In this document: positions 1-7,918 of the stretch, one piece after another | Layout: every line of letters begins with the position of its first letter | Numbering within the stretch: position 1 is the first letter of the stretch | Origin: an archaeon | Lineage (GTDB): Archaea > Asgardarchaeota > Hermodarchaeia > Hermodarchaeales > Hermodarchaeaceae | DNA: 17,181 bases | Assembly: GCA_016550405.1 (NCBI GenBank) | Contig: JABXGX010000003.1 | Location: 1-17,181 of the forward strand | Direction of reading: 5' to 3' | The notes under the pieces: generated by a model | Told to the model about the DNA's origin: nothing | What the model saw: the letters and a program-made list of their open reading frames with translations, nothing else | The model's database searches: none | Program-made: the position numbers and the translations under genes

Positions 1-618
1 TGGTTCCGTGACCAGTTTGGATATGAAGAGAAACGACTTGCGAAACTTCTTGATGCAGATGCATATGAGCTAATGGATGAACAAGCAAAACAGTCACCAC
101 CAGGGGCAAGGGGAATTGTCGTATTACCCCATTTCGTGGGAGCAGGCGCTCCTCATTGGAACCCAAAGGCACGGGGAGTCATTTTGGGACTAGCCTTAGG
201 TCATTCAAGATCAGATATTATTCGGGCGATAATGGAAGGAACGGCTTATGAAGTGCGAGAAAACCTCGAAATCATGAAGAGCATCGGGATTTCCCTAAAG
301 GAACTTCGACTTACTGGTGGGGCTACAAGGAGTGCATTATGGAATCAAATCCAGTCAGATGTTACAAACCTTCGGGTTCAACGGAGTCAAATAGAAGAAG
401 CAACAGCGTTAGGAGCTGCCATACTCGCCGCGAAAGGATGCGGAGTATATCGCGAAGTAAGCCAAGCAGCAGAAGCAATGGTTTCGATAGGTGAACAGTA
501 TAGCCCCTCTAAAGAGTTGACTGACCGATATAATTCACTGTATACTATTCATACTGATGCCTATCAGGCATTAGAGAAGGCAAAGGTTTTTTCACAACTG
601 AGCACCCTTGACCACTGA
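1..618 (+). CDS. FGGY-family carbohydrate kinase (xylulokinase-like), 3' part only
   Basis: This is the C-terminal part of an ATP-dependent sugar kinase; the frame is open from base 1, so the start lies outside the window. The visible 205 residues begin WFRDQFG, as in the middle of xylulokinases. They continue through the second actin-like ATPase lobe: LPHFVGAGAPHWNPKARG (near residue 37), the helix RAIMEGTAYEVRENLEI (near 76) and the nucleotide-binding stretch LRLTGGATRSALWNQI (near 102), then ALGAAILAA (near 137). These match FGGY_C of xylulokinase and related kinases. The family phosphorylates pentoses, glycerol and similar polyols in the cytoplasm; the substrate is set mostly by the missing N-terminal lobe, so xylulose is only one option. 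The LarA-like gene starts 6 nt after the stop, which implies one transcript and perhaps a shared sugar or sugar-acid route. Confidence 0.9.
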   Translation, partial: WFRDQFGYEEKRLAKLLDADAYELMDEQAKQSPPGARGIVVLPHFVGAGAPHWNPKARGVILGLALGHSRSDIIRAIMEGTAYEVRENLEIMKSIGISLKELRLTGGATRSALWNQIQSDVTNLRVQRSQIEEATALGAAILAAKGCGVYREVSQAAEAMVSIGEQYSPSKELTDRYNSLYTIHTDAYQALEKAKVFSQLSTLDH

Positions 619-624
619 ACATTA

Positions 625-1920
625 ATGACAGAGCTTCAATTGCGTTATGGAAACGACCATGTCCATCTGACTATTCCTGAAAACAATATCGGAGAAATTA
701 TTCAACCACGAAAACAGCAAGCCTCCACAGACATCGCGGGAACCCTTCAAAAAGCCCTTGAAAATCCAGTAGGTCGCAGTTTAAAAGAAACAATTGAGAA
801 CCGTCATGTCTGTGTCCTTGTCGAAGATGGAACCCGTGCAGAACCTCATGAAATTATCTTAGAAGAGCTATCTTCCCATCTTGAACCAGCTAAGCAGTTG
901 ACTTTTATGATTAGTACTGGTTCACATGAGCCGAATAGTGTACGAAATCAAGAGATAACCCAAGCAATTGAGAAGAGCTGTAAGGCAAATAACCTTGATC
1001 CCTTCCAAATTATTGTTCATGATGCACTTAAATCCCAGTGTAAGCTTGTAGGAACTACAAGCCGTGGAACGGAGGTTCGGGTCAACGAAAAAGTGCTAAA
1101 AATGGATGCCTTTGTCGTTGCCGCGGATATGAAAAACCATTACTTCGCTGGCTACTCCAATGTTCTCAAAAACTTCCTTCCAGGAATCTGCGACTTCAAT
1201 ACGATAGAAGCGAATCATAGTCTAGCCTTAGACCCTGAGTCAACCTTTGGTCGCCATCCGTTTCATCCAGATTTAAACCGTCGAAATAACCCTGTGGCTG
1301 AGGATATGCTGGAGGGGATGAACATGATTCTGGCAAATCGTCCAGTATTTCTGTTGGCGATGGTGACCAGTGGTCCCTATATCATTTGGTCGCAAAGCGG
1401 CGAGATGCAACCAGTCACCAGCGAAGGATTCCAAGTCATCGATAAAACTGCTTCCTTCACCGTTCCAGTAACAGACCACATTATCGTCACCCCCGGAGGA
1501 AATCCGCAAGATGAAAGTCTTTACAATGCTCAACGGGGGTTAGAACTGACAAAGAATGCCGTACAAGACAATGGCGAAATTTTGCTCTTAGCTGAATGTC
1601 CGAAGGGTATAGCTCCAACCCCTAAAGCCCGCGAATTCTTCTATGATTATCTGATTATGCCGCTCCCGGAAATGATGGCTAAAATTCGAGACCATTATCG
1701 CCTCTACACCCATAAGAGTTGGAAATTCGGCGAACTAATCCAACGACTAAAGCGTGTCTGGCTATACACGTCCCTTAATAAAAACCAGGTTGAAACCGCC
1801 CATATTTATTATGCCCCAAACCCCCAGAAAATTGTGGACTCATGGTTGCAATCCAATTCGTCGGCGAAAATTCATATCTTTCATGAGGCGAATAAAATCG
1901 CTGTTTATGGAAGAAAATAA
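625..1920 (+). CDS. larA: LarA-like nickel-dependent 2-hydroxyacid racemase/epimerase (DUF2088)
   Basis: This 431-residue protein belongs to the lactate racemase family, which uses a pincer nickel nucleotide to interconvert stereoisomers of 2-hydroxy acids; length is normal. Motifs follow the family order: VEDGTR (R71), STGSHEP (H101), NHYFAGYSNVLKNFLPGI (H172 and K182, the lysine that would carry the cofactor) and ANHSL (H198). The spacings 172-182-198 equal those of Lactobacillus plantarum LarA (H174, K184, H200). GGNPQDESLY (291-300) is the C-terminal motif; just after it the usual catalytic lysine (K298 in L. plantarum) appears to be R304. The family includes lactate, malate and sugar-acid enzymes, so lactate is not assured. 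Genes for cofactor synthesis (larB, larC, larE) are not in the window. It starts 6 nt after the sugar kinase with no clear SD, suggesting coupled translation. Confidence 0.88.
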   Translation: MTELQLRYGNDHVHLTIPENNIGEIIQPRKQQASTDIAGTLQKALENPVGRSLKETIENRHVCVLVEDGTRAEPHEIILEELSSHLEPAKQLTFMISTGSHEPNSVRNQEITQAIEKSCKANNLDPFQIIVHDALKSQCKLVGTTSRGTEVRVNEKVLKMDAFVVAADMKNHYFAGYSNVLKNFLPGICDFNTIEANHSLALDPESTFGRHPFHPDLNRRNNPVAEDMLEGMNMILANRPVFLLAMVTSGPYIIWSQSGEMQPVTSEGFQVIDKTASFTVPVTDHIIVTPGGNPQDESLYNAQRGLELTKNAVQDNGEILLLAECPKGIAPTPKAREFFYDYLIMPLPEMMAKIRDHYRLYTHKSWKFGELIQRLKRVWLYTSLNKNQVETAHIYYAPNPQKIVDSWLQSNSSAKIHIFHEANKIAVYGRK

Positions 1921-2009
1921 AAAACAGATACGTATTTTGCATTCACAAGAACTCGAATATGTGCCGACTTAAATTATTTCAGAAGCAAACGTTAAGAACC
2001 GTTTCTGTG

Positions 2010-2017
2010 TTATATAC
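2010..2017 (+). promoter_or_regulatory. Possible TATA box with small inverted repeat before the winged-helix gene
   Basis: TTATATAC lies about 30 nt before the ATG at 2044. A 5-bp inverted repeat, AAACG (1987-1991) and CGTTT (2000-2004), sits directly upstream where an operator could lie. An SD-like GGGAG is at 2032-2036. A TATA box this close would put transcription initiation near the SD, so it may not be the real promoter. The remaining bases of the 1921-2043 gap show nothing else. Confidence 0.3.
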
Positions 2018-2043
2018 TCGGTAACAATCCTGGGAGCTAACTG

Positions 2044-2529
2044 ATGCCTGTCGTCTACACTTATTGTGAAAAATGTAAGGCGTACATCGCAATAGACGTC
2101 CAGCCGGATATCATTCAGAGGCAAAACGTCTTTCCGTTTCCCTACTCATACGTGCATGGAGAACCTTCCCATGTGATTACAATTTACTTGGACCAGGATC
2201 TTGTTGAACGAGGGCATGAAGTATCAGAAATCCACGCAGGTAACCAAGTCGAGGTTACTCAAACCGAACCAGGTGCGGCTCCACAGCCCCCTACACCTAG
2301 TCCAAGACCAATGGTTGGAACCAAAAGTCGTCGAATTGTTCCTCGAGTAATCGCAGACTTGGAGAAGCAAAAATTGTCGATTACGGAGTTCCGAATGCTT
2401 AGTTTATGTGATGGTAAAGCGACGCTCCAAGAGATTGCCGAGAAAATGGGATTACAGTTCTTCATTGCAATGCGGATGTTGTTAGATCTCCAGAAACGAA
2501 AACTTGTAGATTTCGAAAAACGAGTCTGA
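2044..2529 (+). CDS. CxxC N-terminal domain plus C-terminal winged-helix protein, function unknown
   Basis: I do not recognise a named family for this 161-residue protein. Residues 1-65 form a compact domain with one CxxC (C8, C11), a PFPYSYVHGEPSH stretch (31-43) and a strand ending ITIYLDQDLVERGHE. With a single CxxC, metal binding would need the histidines as partners. Residues 75-97 are a Pro-rich linker (APQPPTPSPRP). Residues 112-158 (SITEFRMLSLCDGKATLQEI onward) look like a winged helix-turn-helix, with ATLQEIAEKMGL as the first helices and KRKLVDFE as the wing. It could be a transcription regulator or an adaptor using the winged helix for protein contact. The start is supported by GGGAG 7 nt before the ATG. 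A V4R gene follows after 65 nt on the same strand. Confidence 0.7.
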   Translation: MPVVYTYCEKCKAYIAIDVQPDIIQRQNVFPFPYSYVHGEPSHVITIYLDQDLVERGHEVSEIHAGNQVEVTQTEPGAAPQPPTPSPRPMVGTKSRRIVPRVIADLEKQKLSITEFRMLSLCDGKATLQEIAEKMGLQFFIAMRMLLDLQKRKLVDFEKRV

Positions 2530-2594
2530 ATCAACCAAAAGGAACGAATGATTCATAACGCTAGTTGTCGAGTAAAAATATGTGGTGAATTACT

Positions 2595-3104
2595 ATGGGT
2601 GTCAAAGGTTGGATTGGCTGGCACTTTAAAATGCAAAAAACCTCACTGAACGCTTTCCAGGCCTTAGTCGCAGCAGTGATTGATGATGTGCTGCAGAGCA
2701 GCAAGGGCGATATTAGCTTTGCAAACGAGAAACTATTGCGGTTAGGTACCGCTATGGCTGAAACTTTGCTATTTGAATACAGTGATACAATCGGACAACA
2801 TGCGACAACCTTTGATGGATTTCTTGATACATTCACTTTAGCTACTCGTGTAATGTTGGGTAGAGCTTTTGACAACGCCTTCTATGACAAGGCCGAAAGA
2901 AAAATCGTCTATGTTTTTGAAGATTGCCCGATTTGCCAGAACATCCGTATGTCTGATGAGTTTCATGGTCTCAAATATTGTAACATCCTCAGTGGCGTCT
3001 TCCAACACGTTCTAACATTGCGTGGCTTCAATAGCGAATGCGAAGAAGTGCAATGCCGAACGTGGGGAGATGATGCATGTATTTGGGAGCTTCGCGAGAA
3101 ATAG
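2595..3104 (+). CDS. V4R-domain (TRAPP/Bet3-related) protein
   Basis: This 169-residue protein carries a V4R domain, the fold shared by bacterial and archaeal small-molecule sensors and by Bet3-type subunits of the eukaryotic TRAPP tether. The diagnostic C-terminal part is CPICQNI (111-117), YCNILSGVFQHVL (128-140) and CEEVQCRTWGDDACIWEL (149-166). The conserved cysteines (111, 114, 129, 149, 154, 162) may bind metal or a ligand. The N-terminal 100 residues are helical, giving the whole protein roughly the size of a Bet3-like unit. There is no DNA-binding or signalling domain, so any regulation needs a partner; the CxxC/winged-helix protein encoded just upstream is a candidate. The start is well supported by GGTGA 6 nt before the ATG. 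Sensor, tether and scaffold roles are all possible. Confidence 0.82.
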   Translation: MGVKGWIGWHFKMQKTSLNAFQALVAAVIDDVLQSSKGDISFANEKLLRLGTAMAETLLFEYSDTIGQHATTFDGFLDTFTLATRVMLGRAFDNAFYDKAERKIVYVFEDCPICQNIRMSDEFHGLKYCNILSGVFQHVLTLRGFNSECEEVQCRTWGDDACIWELREK

Positions 3105-3172
3105 AATCAATTCGCACCACTGATATTCCATTCCAAAAGCTGATTTTGTAGCTTTGGAGGAAAGTTTGATAA

Positions 3173-4489
3173 GTGAACCGATTAGAGAGACACGGTGAAG
3201 TGAACATCGTGTCAAAAAAGACATCGGCGATTAGTGGGTTTTATCGTCTTTCCATCCCTGAGCGGATTGAGAAATTACGTACTTTTGCGGATTTAAAGGA
3301 CGAAGATGTTTCCATCTTAGAAGCCTTCGGGTCCTTAGATTCAGCCACAGCGGATCAGATGATAGAAAATGTTGTGGGTTCATATGCGTTTCCTCTGGGT
3401 ATTGCGACAAATTTCAAGATTAACGGAAAGGACTATCTTATTCCCATGGCACTGGAGGAACCCTCAGTGGTAGCAGCTGCATCTAACGCAGCTCGAATGG
3501 CCCGAGAAACTGGGGGCTTCACAGCGACTACAACCGATCCAGTTATGATCGGACAAATCCAAGTCACTGATATTCCTGATTTAGAAAGTGCTCATGCGTC
3601 CTTGATTCAGCAGAAAGCAAGCTTGCTCAAAGTCGCAAATGCACAAGACCCTGTTCTTGTCAAGTTTGGGGGAGGAGCCCGTGACCTTCAGATTCGAAAA
3701 ATCGACACGATAATGGGACCGATGTTGATTCTTCACCTTTTAGTCGATGCTCGTGATGCAATGGGGGCAAATGCGGTTAACACCATGTGTGAAGCCCTTG
3801 CCCCCTTAATCGAGGATTTTACCAAAGGAAAGGTGTATTTACGAATCCTTTCGAATCTCGCCATTCACAGATTAGCACGTGCAGAAGCAATCTTCCCAGC
3901 ACAAGCACTTGGGGGAACAAAAGTTGTGGAAGGCATTCTGAAAGCCTATGCCTTCGCCCAGGCAGATCCGTATCGTTGTGCGACGCATAACAAGGGGATA
4001 ATGAATGGCATCGATGCGGTGCTGCTAGCTACGGGACAAGATTTTCGCGCAGTGGAAGCAGGAGCTCATACGTATGCAGCCACACAACATGACGGGTATC
4101 AATCCCTTACCCAGTATGAAAAGACAGCAGAAGGTGATCTCAGAGGTACAATTGAACTCCCTATGGCAGTTGGATTAGTTGGAGGAGCAACACGAATCCA
4201 CCCTGTCGCGCGGTTATGTGTAAAAATTCTAGGTGTCAAAACCGCTACGGAGCTTGCCCAAATCATCGTCAGTGTAGGTCTTGCCCAAAACCTCGCAGCT
4301 TTGCGCGCCCTCAGTCAGGAAGGAATTCAAACAGGACATATGAAGCTTCATGCTAGGAACCTCGCTGTAGCAGCGGGGGCATCGGGAGATGAAGTAGATC
4401 AGGTTGCTAAGAAGATGATTACAGATAAACGGGTTCGATATGATCAAGCTGAAGAAATCCTCGCTGAGCTTCGAAAGAAAAAGGTGTGA
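3173..4489 (+). CDS. mvaA: Class II hydroxymethylglutaryl-CoA reductase
   Basis: HMG-CoA reductase makes mevalonate from HMG-CoA using NAD(P)H, the committed step of isoprenoid and archaeal lipid synthesis. The 438-residue length and motifs fit class II: ENVVGSYAFPLGIATNF (65-81), EEPSVVAAASNAARMAR (95-111), the cofactor-site DARDAMGANAVNT (192-204), HNKGIMNGIDAV (272-283) and LHARNLA (392-398). By alignment with the Pseudomonas mevalonii enzyme the catalytic set is present: a glutamate in EEPSV (95/96), K274, D290 and H393. In archaea a class II enzyme would normally serve synthesis rather than breakdown of mevalonate. The start is a GTG at 3173; GGAGG at 3156-3160 lies 12 nt upstream, somewhat far, and GTG codons at 3200 and 3209 are alternatives. 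There are no membrane segments, so it is a soluble enzyme. Confidence 0.96.
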   Translation: MNRLERHGEVNIVSKKTSAISGFYRLSIPERIEKLRTFADLKDEDVSILEAFGSLDSATADQMIENVVGSYAFPLGIATNFKINGKDYLIPMALEEPSVVAAASNAARMARETGGFTATTTDPVMIGQIQVTDIPDLESAHASLIQQKASLLKVANAQDPVLVKFGGGARDLQIRKIDTIMGPMLILHLLVDARDAMGANAVNTMCEALAPLIEDFTKGKVYLRILSNLAIHRLARAEAIFPAQALGGTKVVEGILKAYAFAQADPYRCATHNKGIMNGIDAVLLATGQDFRAVEAGAHTYAATQHDGYQSLTQYEKTAEGDLRGTIELPMAVGLVGGATRIHPVARLCVKILGVKTATELAQIIVSVGLAQNLAALRALSQEGIQTGHMKLHARNLAVAAGASGDEVDQVAKKMITDKRVRYDQAEEILAELRKKKV

Positions 4490-4588
4490 CACAACAATTT
4501 CTTATAGACCTCATTACTTCATATGTAGTGGAGACGCCCAATGTGTGGCTGCACAAGGGTGACACAGGCTCTTGCGGTGATATGCTGA

Positions 4589-5512
4589 ATGAAGCAATAC
4601 CTTGGGATGATTGAAATACTCGGTGAAGGGGGCGAAATGCAACCCCTACACTGGAACCCGAATCACCTTGTTGATGCTCGCGCTATCCTCATCGTTGATG
4701 AAGCCGAGGGTATCGTATGGGTTTGGTTAGGACGAGGAACCTCGATGCTCCAACGAACAATAGCCCTTCGGCAAGCGCGTTTTATCATGAAAAATGGTAC
4801 ACATGTGAATGAAACCCATTATGGCACCAAATGCACAACCTTCATCGAGGTGCCTGGCGATCTAAAGAATCCAAAAGCCTCACTGTTACAGAAACTTCTC
4901 GAAACGCACCAAAAGACCTCAGATTTTCTTGTGGTTATTGAGGAAGAAGAACCAATCTCTACTTTTGAAGAAACCTTCCAAGATAAAGTTGAGGTTATTG
5001 AACAGACCATCGTACCTGAACCTGTCCGTAAAGTCACGCCGATTCGGCGACGAATTCTGACCTATGAGGAACAGCTTGCATCAAAGGTTCTTTTTGCTGT
5101 TACCGATTGTTATGGACAAGCGAATTTGAGCCCAATTGGTCCTAATGAATTTCAGGTCTCTGTCATTCGATTGCAATTACGATTTTTCTGCCAAGGTGAA
5201 GCGATTCTTTTCTCAGAGATCCGAGCAGCCTCACAGGAAGATATTGATGCATTTGTCCGATGTTTCGGTCAACAACCACAATTAACCGCAGAAGCCCAAT
5301 TGATAGTCGCATCACCTGGACTCACCTCAGAAGCAGCGCCTGTTGAAGATTCCAAACAGGGTTCAGTGGTCGAATCAATGCGTGAGCAATTATCGCAGCT
5401 ATCGCATAATCCTCAAAACGAAGAGGAAAAAGCTGCGCTTGAAGAAAATGAGGAAAAAGCTGAAAAAGAGGAGGAGAAAGGCGGATCCACTGATTTCGAA
5501 TTGTTCAGTTAA
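4589..5512 (+). CDS. Gelsolin-like domain protein A with an acidic C-terminal tail
   Basis: This 307-residue protein is one of three related proteins in the window. Residues 15-106 form a gelsolin-like domain: ARAILIVDEAEGIVWVWLGR (30-49) followed by the helix TSMLQRTIALRQARFI and a last strand near CTTFIEV (82-88). This resembles gelsolin repeats, with a strand ending in an acidic turn, then a WhWhG strand and an amphipathic helix. Residues 112-157 are an acidic then basic linker. Residues 159-230 (LTYEEQLASKVLFAVTDCYG onward) align loosely with the C-terminal module of proteins B and C. Unlike those, it then has a 77-residue tail that is strongly acidic at 277-298. Eukaryotic gelsolins cap or sever actin with Ca2+; whether this one binds actin or Ca2+ cannot be read here. 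The ATG has GGTGA 8 nt upstream. The beta-CASP gene follows after 39 nt. Confidence 0.75.
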   Translation: MKQYLGMIEILGEGGEMQPLHWNPNHLVDARAILIVDEAEGIVWVWLGRGTSMLQRTIALRQARFIMKNGTHVNETHYGTKCTTFIEVPGDLKNPKASLLQKLLETHQKTSDFLVVIEEEEPISTFEETFQDKVEVIEQTIVPEPVRKVTPIRRRILTYEEQLASKVLFAVTDCYGQANLSPIGPNEFQVSVIRLQLRFFCQGEAILFSEIRAASQEDIDAFVRCFGQQPQLTAEAQLIVASPGLTSEAAPVEDSKQGSVVESMREQLSQLSHNPQNEEEKAALEENEEKAEKEEEKGGSTDFELFS

Positions 5513-5551
5513 CTTTCACATTTTTCATCCCAGCCATAGGAGCCTTAGCCA

Positions 5552-6958
5552 TTGGAACTCACTATTTATGGTGCAGGACAAACCGTTACAGGGAGTTTAT
5601 TTCAAGTAAAAACGCAATCAACATCGTTTCTTATTGATTGTGGACTTTTTCAAGGCAATCCTGCAGAACAAGTTAAACGGAATTTAATTTTAGATTTTGA
5701 TGCATCGAAAATCGATTATGTGATTTTATCGCATGCCCATTTAGACCATTGCGGGCGTTTACCAATTCTGGTACGATCTGGTTTTCGTGGTCCAATCTAT
5801 GCCACCTCTGCAACCGCGGAACTTTGCGCGCTTCTTCTAAGAGATGTTGCAAAAAGTGAAGAAGAAGACGCATCACGAGCTCGAATCCGTCGAGAGTCAA
5901 CGAAAAAAAATCAAGAATATGATTTCCCACCACTATTTACCACTCATGACGCTGACCAAGTGATTAAGCAGTTGCGTGTGACCAAATATGGAGTAAAGAA
6001 AAGTCTCCCTGGAAATGTGACACTCCAATTTCGCGACGCAGGGCATATTCTAGGATCTGCGATTACTGAAATGTGGGTTGAGGAACGAGAGAAAGTGATT
6101 CATCTAGTGGATTCAGGTGATATCGGGCGTAAGAGTGCGCCTATTATAAGGGACCCTGATTTTCCTAGTTCGGCTCGGTATTTGCTCTGTGAATCCACTT
6201 ACGCAAATCGCACTCATGAACTCCTATCTAAGACCATCAAACGCGTTGAACGCATCATTATCAAAGCCTATCGGCATCGAAGCCATATACTGGTCCCTGC
6301 CTTTGCTATCGGACGGACACAGGCCCTAATATATGCACTAAATCTTCTCGTTGAAAACACGAGGGTTCCTGTCATCCCTGTGGCAATAGATTCACCGCTA
6401 GCAATAAAGGCAACAGAGATATTCAAACGACACCGCGAATGCTTTGATGATGAAACCTGGGATCTGATCGAGTCAGGTGACGCACCCCTTGATTTCAAAG
6501 GCCTCCAATATGTAGAACGCCAACATGAAAGTGATAACCTAAGTCTCCAACGAGGTCCAATCATGATTATCGCTGGTTCAGGAATGATGAATGGTGGTCG
6601 TATTCTGAGGCATCTGTATCGGCGAATTGAAGACAACAATACACATGTCATAGTAATTGGATTTCAAGCCCCAGGAACCCTTGGTCATCGAATAGTCCAT
6701 GGAGCCCGAACGGTTACAATCTATGGAAAAAGAAAACGAGTCAAGGCTCAGCTTGAGCGATTATATGGATTTTCGGCCCATGCAGACAAAACTGAGCTAC
6801 AGGCGTTTCTTTCCGGGCTTCGTAAAGATCCACCCCAAACGGTCTTCTGCGTACATGGAAGCCCACAAGCTTGTAGAAGTCTAGCAAAAACGGCTCAACG
6901 TCTTTTAGGAGTTCCCGCAATAGCTCCTCGAATAGGACAGCGGTTTATTCTTGCATAA
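5552..6958 (+). CDS. Beta-CASP metallo-beta-lactamase RNA nuclease (COG1236/aCPSF2-like)
   Basis: This 468-residue protein is a zinc-dependent ribonuclease of the CPSF73/RNase J group, acting on RNA 3'-end processing or decay. The metallo-beta-lactamase ligands are D29 (IDCGLFQG), HAHLDH (61-66), H165 (DAGHILGSA) and D187 (HLVDSGD). The beta-CASP insert has motif A at E214 (LLCESTYANRTH), the LVPAFAIGRTQA segment (247-258) and AGSGMMNGG (341-349). Motif B is H410 (YGFSAHAD) and motif C is H435 (FCVHGSP). All catalytic residues are present. It lacks the N-terminal KH domains of archaeal aCPSF1, so aCPSF2 or a related stand-alone family is the better fit. It starts at TTG with GGAG 9 nt upstream; the sequence MELTIYGAGQTVTGS after that start is the normal N-terminus of the family. 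The gene ends 17 bp from the convergent 80-residue gene. Confidence 0.92.
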   Translation: MELTIYGAGQTVTGSLFQVKTQSTSFLIDCGLFQGNPAEQVKRNLILDFDASKIDYVILSHAHLDHCGRLPILVRSGFRGPIYATSATAELCALLLRDVAKSEEEDASRARIRRESTKKNQEYDFPPLFTTHDADQVIKQLRVTKYGVKKSLPGNVTLQFRDAGHILGSAITEMWVEEREKVIHLVDSGDIGRKSAPIIRDPDFPSSARYLLCESTYANRTHELLSKTIKRVERIIIKAYRHRSHILVPAFAIGRTQALIYALNLLVENTRVPVIPVAIDSPLAIKATEIFKRHRECFDDETWDLIESGDAPLDFKGLQYVERQHESDNLSLQRGPIMIIAGSGMMNGGRILRHLYRRIEDNNTHVIVIGFQAPGTLGHRIVHGARTVTIYGKRKRVKAQLERLYGFSAHADKTELQAFLSGLRKDPPQTVFCVHGSPQACRSLAKTAQRLLGVPAIAPRIGQRFILA

Positions 6959-6975
6959 ATCGAAAGATTCGAACC

Positions 6976-7218
6976 TTAAGCGTGGGTGGACACTTTTTCT
7001 ACTCGGAGCCATGGATTTTGGCGTGTGAACTCAAAAAGCGACTGCGTGAATCGTTCCAAATCATCGAGTTCGATAACAAAATTAAACCGTCCATCTCCTA
7101 GAGGTAATTTGCTGATAATCCGTCCATGTTGGTTGAGGAGGAGATTAATCCACCCTGTTTTTGTTGCGTTTTCCTCACGGGAAGAACCTCGATAGGAAAG
7201 GGAGATATTTGCCTTCAT
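6976..7218 (-). CDS. Small 80-residue protein, function unknown
   Basis: I do not recognise this protein. Its reality is supported by a near-ideal SD, GGTGAGG (7232-7226 on the minus strand), placed 7 nt before the ATG, and by a protein-like composition. A strand (KANISLSYRG) comes first, then a strand or short helix (GWINLLLN), a hairpin (RIISKLPLGDGRFNFVIEL), an amphipathic helix (DDLERFTQSLFEFTRQN) and a final strand (LRVEKVS). This order would suit a small alpha/beta sandwich of the ferredoxin-like kind, loosely like Pcc1 or ACT-type domains, but no signature motif proves it. It is the last gene of the minus-strand block, 101 nt after the membrane-protein gene. A plus-strand open frame over the same bases has no comparable support and is treated as a shadow. 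Confidence 0.62.
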   Translation of the reverse strand: MKANISLSYRGSSREENATKTGWINLLLNQHGRIISKLPLGDGRFNFVIELDDLERFTQSLFEFTRQNPWLRVEKVSTHA

Positions 7219-7319
7219 CGGATAGCCTCACCAGTTTGTCTTTTCCTGGCATTTGAGCCGACTTAAACCTTTCCAAAAGGACGCAGGACGCTTAATTACT
7301 GAGACTGTTTGGAAGGTAT

Positions 7320-7892
7320 CTAGGTTGAAGGCAAGTGAAAGGCGCCAAAATAGTATGCAACTAAATCATAAGCGATATCGAAGCTCCAAAACGCTACTGC
7401 GTGAAAGATTGGCAACCAGCCGAAGAAAGGGAGAAGTAAGACAGTGATTTTTAGTATTGGACGATGAGCAGAAAGACGATAAAGCCATTTGTTCTGAATC
7501 TTTGAAGACGCTGAGTGCAGCAGCTCATCCAGTGCAGAAGTAAGGATGACCAGCACCAAAGTAGGAAACACGAGCAGGAGATTATTTGGTTCTAGAATCC
7601 GGAATAGGCTGATGGGTAAAACCAGCACTGTAAGAGTAACGAAGTATTTATTGTCAACCTTTCTGGTGATTATCAATCCCAGTAACAGAGCTAACACAAG
7701 GACTGCTGTGTAGACATCAAAAAACATTAGAAAATCGATGAGAATGACTAGCCCAGTGGTAACTATCCAGATATGGAGTGGGCGAAATGCTGACAGAGCA
7801 GTTGTGTCAGCCACGTGGTCGATGAGTTTAACACCCACACCTATGATGGTATAGGACACCACTAGCACTAAAATAAAAAGAAAAATACTCAT
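7320..7892 (-). CDS. Polytopic membrane protein, function unknown
   Basis: This 190-residue protein is strongly hydrophobic, with about six membrane segments: roughly 2-22, 41-58, 61-76, 83-100, 104-120 and 148-170. Acidic and basic residues lie at or within the membrane edges: K22 and D25 (VKLIDH), D53, D121 and E122 (LDELLH), and D172 and D176 (FDIAYDLV). Their positions could suit a transporter, an enzyme of lipid metabolism or an ion-coupled protein, but no family motif is clear. It starts 26 nt after the stop of gelsolin-like protein B, so the two are probably co-transcribed. Part of the sequence upstream of its ATG (GGCTGA) is only a weak SD. It could anchor or signal to the gelsolin-like proteins; this is inference from position alone. 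Confidence 0.78.
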   Translation of the reverse strand: MSIFLFILVLVVSYTIIGVGVKLIDHVADTTALSAFRPLHIWIVTTGLVILIDFLMFFDVYTAVLVLALLLGLIITRKVDNKYFVTLTVLVLPISLFRILEPNNLLLVFPTLVLVILTSALDELLHSASSKIQNKWLYRLSAHRPILKITVLLLPFFGWLPIFHAVAFWSFDIAYDLVAYYFGAFHLPST

Positions 7893-7918
7893 GCTTTCAG
7901 CCTAGAATCGTAGTTGGA

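Noticed and set aside
2259..2534. Minus-strand frames lying opposite the winged-helix, V4R and LarA genes
   Set aside because: They are antisense shadows of well-supported genes, without SD motifs or recognisable domains.
6960..6972. Small hairpin TCGAA-AGA-TTCGA in the 17-bp convergent gap, possible terminator
   Set aside because: A 5-bp stem is too short to support, it runs on without a T tract, and archaeal termination usually relies on T runs.
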